Source: Nitrospirillum amazonense
GTDB taxonomy: Bacteria; Pseudomonadota; Alphaproteobacteria; Azospirillales; Azospirillaceae
Length of the DNA: 64,000 bases
Reading direction: 5' to 3'
NCBI RefSeq assembly: GCF_007828035.1
Contig: NZ_VITV01000016.1
Coordinates: 45,756 to 109,755 of the forward strand
In this document: positions 59,889-64,000 of the stretch, piece by piece
How positions within the stretch are numbered: the first letter of the stretch is position 1
How the letters are laid out: the number at the start of each line of letters is the position of its first letter
Program-made: the position numbers and the translations under genes
The notes under the pieces: model-generated
The model's input: only the letters and a program-made list of their open reading frames with translations
Told to the model about the DNA's origin: nothing
The model's database searches: none

Positions 59889-60839
59889 TCAGTGGGTCGG
59901 AAAGTCCTTGGCCTCTTCCAGTACCGGCAGCGTGACGGCACCGCTGGCGGCCCATTCGGTTCCCCGGAGCACCAAAGTCTGCAAACCTGCGAAATGCAGT
60001 GAAACCTCGTCGTGCCCCAGCGTGATCGAGAAGACGCGCCCTTTGCCATAGTCCGCCGTCCAGACCTGTGGATGGTCGGCGTCCATGCCTTTCATCGCCT
60101 TGAGCTTATCAGGAGTATAGGCCGCGACTGGATATTTCGGCCCGGCCAGTTCGGGGGCGTAGCTGGCCGAGGAATCGTGGGCCGTGGCCAACACGTGGAT
60201 CTTCGCCTCGGGATCCATCTGCATGTTGGTGTACATGTCGTCGTTGTACGTCCAGATATATTCCCGCATCCCCTGGGTGATGGGATTGGTGCGATCGACG
60301 ATGTGGACCGGGAAGGCACCAGGCGGTGACCGGCGGCTGTCATGCGGAGTCATCACCGCACCGATCAGCTTCCGATACTCTGGAATGTCTCGGCCCCAGG
60401 TGAAGGACGAGTGATAGGCGACCAGGCCGCCGCCCTGACGCACATAGTCATAGAGGGCTTTGAAGGCCTGGTCGGACCAGAGGTGCTGTGAGGCGTCTGC
60501 ATAATTCCACCGGCTTGAATAGTTCAGCAGCACGACATCATAGGCCTTGAGCATTTCCAGCGTGCCCTGGTCGAAGTCCTCCGTCACTCGGACGTCGAAG
60601 CGTCCGGTGTCCTGCATCAGGGTGCGCAGCATGTTGTTCACGCCGGTCCAGTCATGCTCATAGCTGTTTTGGCCGCTGATAATCAGCACCTTGAGGCGCT
60701 TCTCCGCCGGGTTTACCGGGATGGCCACGCGCTGCACGGTTTCAGGGGGCCGATAGTTGATCGTCACGATGACTTGCGCGCTGGCGGTCGTCGCCACCAG
60801 CGTCAGCGCCGCGATCTTCAGAGCCTTGCCTACATTCAT
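59889..60839 (-). CDS. ThuA-domain secreted protein
   Basis: 316 aa from the ATG at 60839, ten nt after GGAGGAAAA; a longer upstream frame lacks a signal. The signal peptide is MNVGKALKIAALTLVATTASAQ. The rest is a trehalose-utilisation ThuA-like, class I glutamine-amidotransferase-like fold: VLIISGQNSYEHDWTG, YDVVLLNYSSRW, GGGLVAYHSSFTW and GRVFSITLGHDE. Such proteins act on or bind sugars and their keto derivatives; catalytic function is unsettled. It is divergent from the TonB receptor at 61,197. Confidence 0.83.
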   Translation of the reverse strand: MNVGKALKIAALTLVATTASAQVIVTINYRPPETVQRVAIPVNPAEKRLKVLIISGQNSYEHDWTGVNNMLRTLMQDTGRFDVRVTEDFDQGTLEMLKAYDVVLLNYSSRWNYADASQHLWSDQAFKALYDYVRQGGGLVAYHSSFTWGRDIPEYRKLIGAVMTPHDSRRSPPGAFPVHIVDRTNPITQGMREYIWTYNDDMYTNMQMDPEAKIHVLATAHDSSASYAPELAGPKYPVAAYTPDKLKAMKGMDADHPQVWTADYGKGRVFSITLGHDEVSLHFAGLQTLVLRGTEWAASGAVTLPVLEEAKDFPTH

Positions 60840-61196
60840 GATTTTTCCTCCCGGAATGGTTGATTGCCTCACCGCCATCAGGTACCCGCGGCGGTTCTAA
60901 GTTGTCTGCCCTCCATGGGTTTGTCTATATAGAATTAATGTTCTCATTATAATGTAAGGGCGCCGCTAGGGCCATCCCGGCTTTAAACGGGCGAACCGCG
61001 CCTAACCGGCTGACCGAAAGCATTTTCGCGTGGCCGAAGAGGCTGAGAGGCCTTAAATCGCTTTCCCGTCAGGGGAGGAATGTGGAAGCCCTTGACAGGA
61101 GGCGCAGCATTTTAGAAATTAGAATTCTAATTTCATGGTTCGGAAAGCGCATTGCCGTCGAACCATTACGCAAAAAAAACCGGGGAGGGATTGCCT
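60840..61196. other. Divergent promoter region of ThuA-like gene and TonB receptor
   Basis: 357 nt. Holds the AT-rich element TATATAGAATTAATGTTCTC (60,925-60,945; AGAA/TTCT inverted repeat) near the ThuA side and a 20-bp perfect palindrome (61,115-61,134) near the receptor start. No gene seen. Confidence 0.55.
61115..61134. promoter_or_regulatory. 20-bp perfect palindrome GAAATTAGAATTCTAATTTC
   Basis: Exact palindrome, 62 nt before the TonB receptor start, in a divergent promoter region. Its length and perfection make it a strong operator candidate; the regulator is unknown. Confidence 0.6.
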
Positions 61197-63539
61197 ATGT
61201 CGAAAATGTTCCTGAGAGGCATTTTGCTGATCGGCGCGTGTGGCTGCGTCCTGAACACGGCCGCCCGCGCACAGAGCGTGCCGACGGCCGACAGCGATAT
61301 TCTTCAAGAAGTGATCGTCACCGCGCAGCACCGTGCAGAGAACGTGCAGGATGTTCCGATTGCCATGTCCGTGGTTTCGGGTGAGGCGCTGGCACAGAAG
61401 GGCGTGACCGATTTCACGTCGATGCAGAAGCTGGCGCCATCGCTCAACATCACCAACGACACCAACAACACCCGCGTCAGCGTGCGCGGCATCGGCACGC
61501 TCAGCAATAACGAAGCCCAGGACCAGTCCATCGCCGTCAATATCGATGGCGAGTACATCAACCGCCCCACCATTCTGAACGCCGCGATCTTCGACGTCGA
61601 TCGCGTGGAGGTGTTGCGCGGCCCCCAGGGCACGCTCTATGGGCGGAACACCACGGGCGGTGCCGTGAACTTCATTACGCGCAAGCCCGGCGATACCTGG
61701 GGCGGGAACGCGGCGGTGACCTACGGCAACTACGACCAGGTCATTGTCGAGGGCGGCATCGACATCCCGCTCGGTAACGTGGGTGGTCTGCGCATCTCTG
61801 GCGTCCACCGCTCGCACGACGGTTATGACGAGCATACCAATACGCCATTCAGCCCGACCTCGGCCTATATCCCCAGCAACGCCAACCGCAGCGACACCGA
61901 CGACACCAACGCTGGCCGTGTCACCTTGGTCCTGAAGCCGGTGGAGGGCTTGACCGTCCAGGCAGCGGTGGAGCGCATCGTGCAGGACATCATCCCGGCC
62001 TCCCAGGCCTGGGCCGATATGACCAGCGCGCAGAACAACCCCGGCACCAGCACCACCACCTGTGGCAACGGCTGGGTATCGGCGGGCACCGCGGGCGGCA
62101 GCGTGGCCTGCATACCGCAGAACACCCATGCCCTGTCCGGCATCAATCGCCATACCTATGATTCACCGCTGATGGGCGTGGGCTGGCTGCAACAGCATTC
62201 CACCGCGGCGCGCGGGCAGATCGCCTATGATTTCGGGCCGGCCACGGTGACCTACACCGGCGGCTACCGCACCACGGCAGACACCAACGTCCTGACCTTG
62301 GCGCCTGCCTTCCTCTTCACGCACTACAACGAGACGGTGGAAACCCAGAGCCACGAGTTGCGTTTCAATGGCGTGTGGGACGGTGTGCTGTGGCAGGGCG
62401 GCGCCTTCTATTTCCGTGAGTTGCAAGCCACGAATGGCGGTCTCTACACGCCCTTCGTCGGCGACAAGGGCTCCTACGTGAACTACTTCCAGCACCCGAC
62501 CGACAGCCGCAGTTGGTCCGGCTTTGGGCAAGTCGAGGTGCCGCTTTTCGATGCGCTGACCGCCGTGGTCGGCGGCCGCTACACGTCGGATGTGCGTACG
62601 GCCACCTTCGCGAATTTCAATCCGTTCTACTATGTCTTCTCCGGCGGCACCGGCGCCTACAACACCGGCCCGACGGACCTGTCCGGCATCGCCAGCTCGA
62701 TCGGCGCCAGCCGGTTGCCGCTGCATTACGAAGGCAGCAAGTTCACCTGGCTGGCTGGCTTGAACTACAAGCTGGACGCCGATACACTGATCTACGGCAA
62801 GGTTTCGACCGGCTTCAAGGCCGGCGGCTTCGACGGGACGGGAAATTCGTTCCGGCCGGAGACCAACACGGCGTACGAGGGCGGCGTGAAGCTGACGCGC
62901 GGCGACAACAGCCAGTACACGCTGGACGTCGCCGGCTTCTATTACGACTACAAGGACCTGCAGAACGACGTGCTGCTCAATCCCGCCGCCGGCGCACAGA
63001 CCTTCAATGCCGGCAAGGCGACCATCTATGGCATCGAAGTGGAGGGCAAGGTGCGGCCGACCCGCGACGACACCATCTCCGCCTCGGTGAACTGGCTGCA
63101 CGCGACATACGACAAATTCCTCGGCAGTGTCAGTTATTACAATGAATCAGGCACCGAGGCGCCGACCATCGACTTGTCCGGCAATCGCCTTCCCCAGGCG
63201 CCCGAATGGGTGCTGACATTGGGCTACGACCACGTCTTCCATCTCGGCACTGCCGGCAGCCTTACGGCGTCGGCCTATACGCGATATAAGGGCGACTACT
63301 ATCTCGACTTCTACAATTACAACGACTCCCATCAAGTCGGGCATACCGAGACCGACCTAAGCATGACTTACAAGCCTGAGAGCAAGGCCTACAGCGTTCA
63401 GCTGTATGTGCACAATCTGGAGGACTACCGGTCCCTTGCCTACGCCGGTAACACCGTTGTCCCCGGCCAAGCGAATATCTGGAACTGGCAGTTCGGCCCG
63501 CCGCGTACCTTCGGTGTCCGCGCATCGGCCGACTGGTAA
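61197..63539 (+). CDS. TonB-dependent receptor
   Basis: 780 aa from the ATG at 61197 after GGGGAGGGA; the in-frame ATG at 61152 lacks these features. Signal peptide ends CGCVLNTAARAQ; TonB box LQEVIVTAQHR; plug with VQDVPIAMSVVSGEAL, SVRGIGT and VLRGPQGTLYGRNTTGGAVNFIT; and a barrel ending FGVRASADW. It is of the FecA-like catabolic receptor type common in sphingomonads. The substrate may be sugar- or steroid-linked because the ThuA-like gene is divergent; not determinable. Confidence 0.85.
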   Translation: MSKMFLRGILLIGACGCVLNTAARAQSVPTADSDILQEVIVTAQHRAENVQDVPIAMSVVSGEALAQKGVTDFTSMQKLAPSLNITNDTNNTRVSVRGIGTLSNNEAQDQSIAVNIDGEYINRPTILNAAIFDVDRVEVLRGPQGTLYGRNTTGGAVNFITRKPGDTWGGNAAVTYGNYDQVIVEGGIDIPLGNVGGLRISGVHRSHDGYDEHTNTPFSPTSAYIPSNANRSDTDDTNAGRVTLVLKPVEGLTVQAAVERIVQDIIPASQAWADMTSAQNNPGTSTTTCGNGWVSAGTAGGSVACIPQNTHALSGINRHTYDSPLMGVGWLQQHSTAARGQIAYDFGPATVTYTGGYRTTADTNVLTLAPAFLFTHYNETVETQSHELRFNGVWDGVLWQGGAFYFRELQATNGGLYTPFVGDKGSYVNYFQHPTDSRSWSGFGQVEVPLFDALTAVVGGRYTSDVRTATFANFNPFYYVFSGGTGAYNTGPTDLSGIASSIGASRLPLHYEGSKFTWLAGLNYKLDADTLIYGKVSTGFKAGGFDGTGNSFRPETNTAYEGGVKLTRGDNSQYTLDVAGFYYDYKDLQNDVLLNPAAGAQTFNAGKATIYGIEVEGKVRPTRDDTISASVNWLHATYDKFLGSVSYYNESGTEAPTIDLSGNRLPQAPEWVLTLGYDHVFHLGTAGSLTASAYTRYKGDYYLDFYNYNDSHQVGHTETDLSMTYKPESKAYSVQLYVHNLEDYRSLAYAGNTVVPGQANIWNWQFGPPRTFGVRASADW

Positions 63540-63573
63540 GCAATCCCTCCCGTTGCTCCCGGTCCTCTTCTCA

Positions 63574-63610
63574 CCCGGCGCCGCCTCCCTGCGGCGCCGG
63601 GCTTTCTTTT
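63574..63610 (+). terminator. Rho-independent terminator of the TonB receptor gene
   Basis: CCCGGCGCCGC / GCGGCGCCGGG, perfect 11-bp stem with a 6-nt loop (CTCCCT), then CTTTCTTTT; 34 nt beyond the receptor stop. Confidence 0.85.
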
Positions 63611-63847
63611 GGTTCATCGCGGAACACCGGGGCATCGGAAGAGCGAGGCAACAGACTGAAACAGCTGAAGAAAGTAGCAGAGGAGTTGGGCTCCGACGAG
63701 TGCCGGCCGGGACCCGGCCTCTATACAATTTCTGCTGATTTGTCAGGCTGTTGAGTGCGAGCAAGCTCGGGGGCCCTTTCGGCGCCGGTTTACAGTGGGG
63801 CTGGGCCTTATGCGGCAGCGGCCCGCAAGAAGGCGCCCATGCTGGCC

Positions 63848-63897
63848 GCACAACAAAAAGCCCCGCCAGATCGCTCCAGCGGGGCTTTTTGTTGTGC
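63848..63897. terminator. Bidirectional terminator, 19-bp perfect stem
   Basis: Arms at 63,848-63,866 and 63,879-63,897 are exact reverse complements (AAAAAGCCCCGC core) with a 12-nt loop. The A-run on one side and T-run on the other allow termination in both directions; it closes the minus-strand gene at the right edge. Confidence 0.85.
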
Positions 63898-63905
63898 GCT
63901 CGACC

Positions 63906-64000
63906 TCAGAAGCTCCAGCTGGCGCGCAGGACGCCGCCGTGGCTTTGGTAGTCGTGGCGGTATTCGCCGTTGTACTCCAGGCGCAGGCTGAAGGCTTCGC
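63906..64000 (-). CDS. Outer-membrane beta-barrel protein, C-terminal end (partial)
   Basis: Only the last about 31 codons are present, ending at the TGA at 63,908-63,906. The sequence EAFSLRLEYNGEYRHDYQSH followed by GGVLRASWSF ends in the amphipathic strand with terminal Phe that marks outer-membrane proteins, most likely an autotransporter barrel. The rest lies beyond the right edge. Confidence 0.6.
   Translation of the reverse strand, partial: EAFSLRLEYNGEYRHDYQSHGGVLRASWSF

Larger units (their letters stand above)
63540..63905. other. Intergenic region with two strong terminators
   Basis: Holds the receptor terminator (63,574-63,610) and the 19-bp bidirectional hairpin (63,848-63,897). 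The 230 nt between them look unstructured and I see no gene. Confidence 0.6.

Noticed and set aside
1..64000. CRISPR arrays
   Set aside because: No regularly spaced repeat-spacer pattern or Cas-like gene was seen; the only short repeats are the regulatory and integrase-type motifs reported.

Overview
The window reads as the chromosome of a high-GC, Gram-negative alphaproteobacterium. It has two large TonB-dependent receptors of the kind abundant in Sphingomonadales and Azospirillaceae, an RND-style outer-membrane factor, Lrp/IclR/TetR/AraC regulators, very GC-rich third codon positions, and densely packed operons with 1-17 nt overlaps. The genus cannot be fixed from the sequence alone. No rRNA, tRNA or CRISPR array was recognised.

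Region 1 (about 1-30,200) is a steroid-catabolism island. The outer part carries a KshA-like Rieske oxygenase, a 3-ketosteroid dehydrogenase-like flavoprotein, an adrenodoxin-type ferredoxin and its reductase, a ketosteroid-isomerase-like protein, an old-yellow-enzyme (OYE), two Lrp/AsnC regulators and an unrecognised 363-aa protein. From 11,591 a long plus-strand operon runs through an HsaC/BphC-type extradiol dioxygenase and then the enzymes for steroid rings C and D (the HIP pathway): IpdA, IpdB, IpdC, EchA20, FadA6, IpdF and FadD3. Four acyl-CoA dehydrogenase subunits, a second enoyl-CoA hydratase, a second thiolase, a MaoC hydratase, an SDR and a PaaY-like hexapeptide protein accompany them. 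Five promoter regions of the outer part share a spaced motif, GCGTA-N17/18-TACGC, probably the operator of one of the Lrp proteins.

Region 2 (about 30,300-50,600) is a rhamnoside-utilisation locus. A TonB receptor, a GH3 beta-glucosidase, a GH106 and a GH78 alpha-L-rhamnosidase and an esterase form one minus-strand operon. A second minus-strand operon holds an L-rhamnonate dehydratase (RhmD), an FAH-family hydrolase, an SDR, a lactonase and a FucP-like permease. A divergent SDR, probably L-rhamnose 1-dehydrogenase, completes the non-phosphorylated diketo-hydrolase route to pyruvate and lactate. Rhamnose/glucose-releasing enzymes next to steroid-nucleus degradation suggest that the natural substrate may be a rhamnose-bearing steroidal saponin; this is inference.

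Region 3 (about 50,600-64,000) is mixed. It has a small secreted protein, an EmrA-EmrB-outer-membrane-factor efflux operon, and an AraC regulator divergent from an unrecognised gene. A gene graveyard follows (racemase remnant, twice-frameshifted D-threonine-aldolase/alanine-racemase-like gene, integrase N-terminus, probable IS5-type fragment). Then come a ThuA-like secreted protein divergent from a second TonB receptor, and the C-terminal end of an outer-membrane beta-barrel protein at the right edge.
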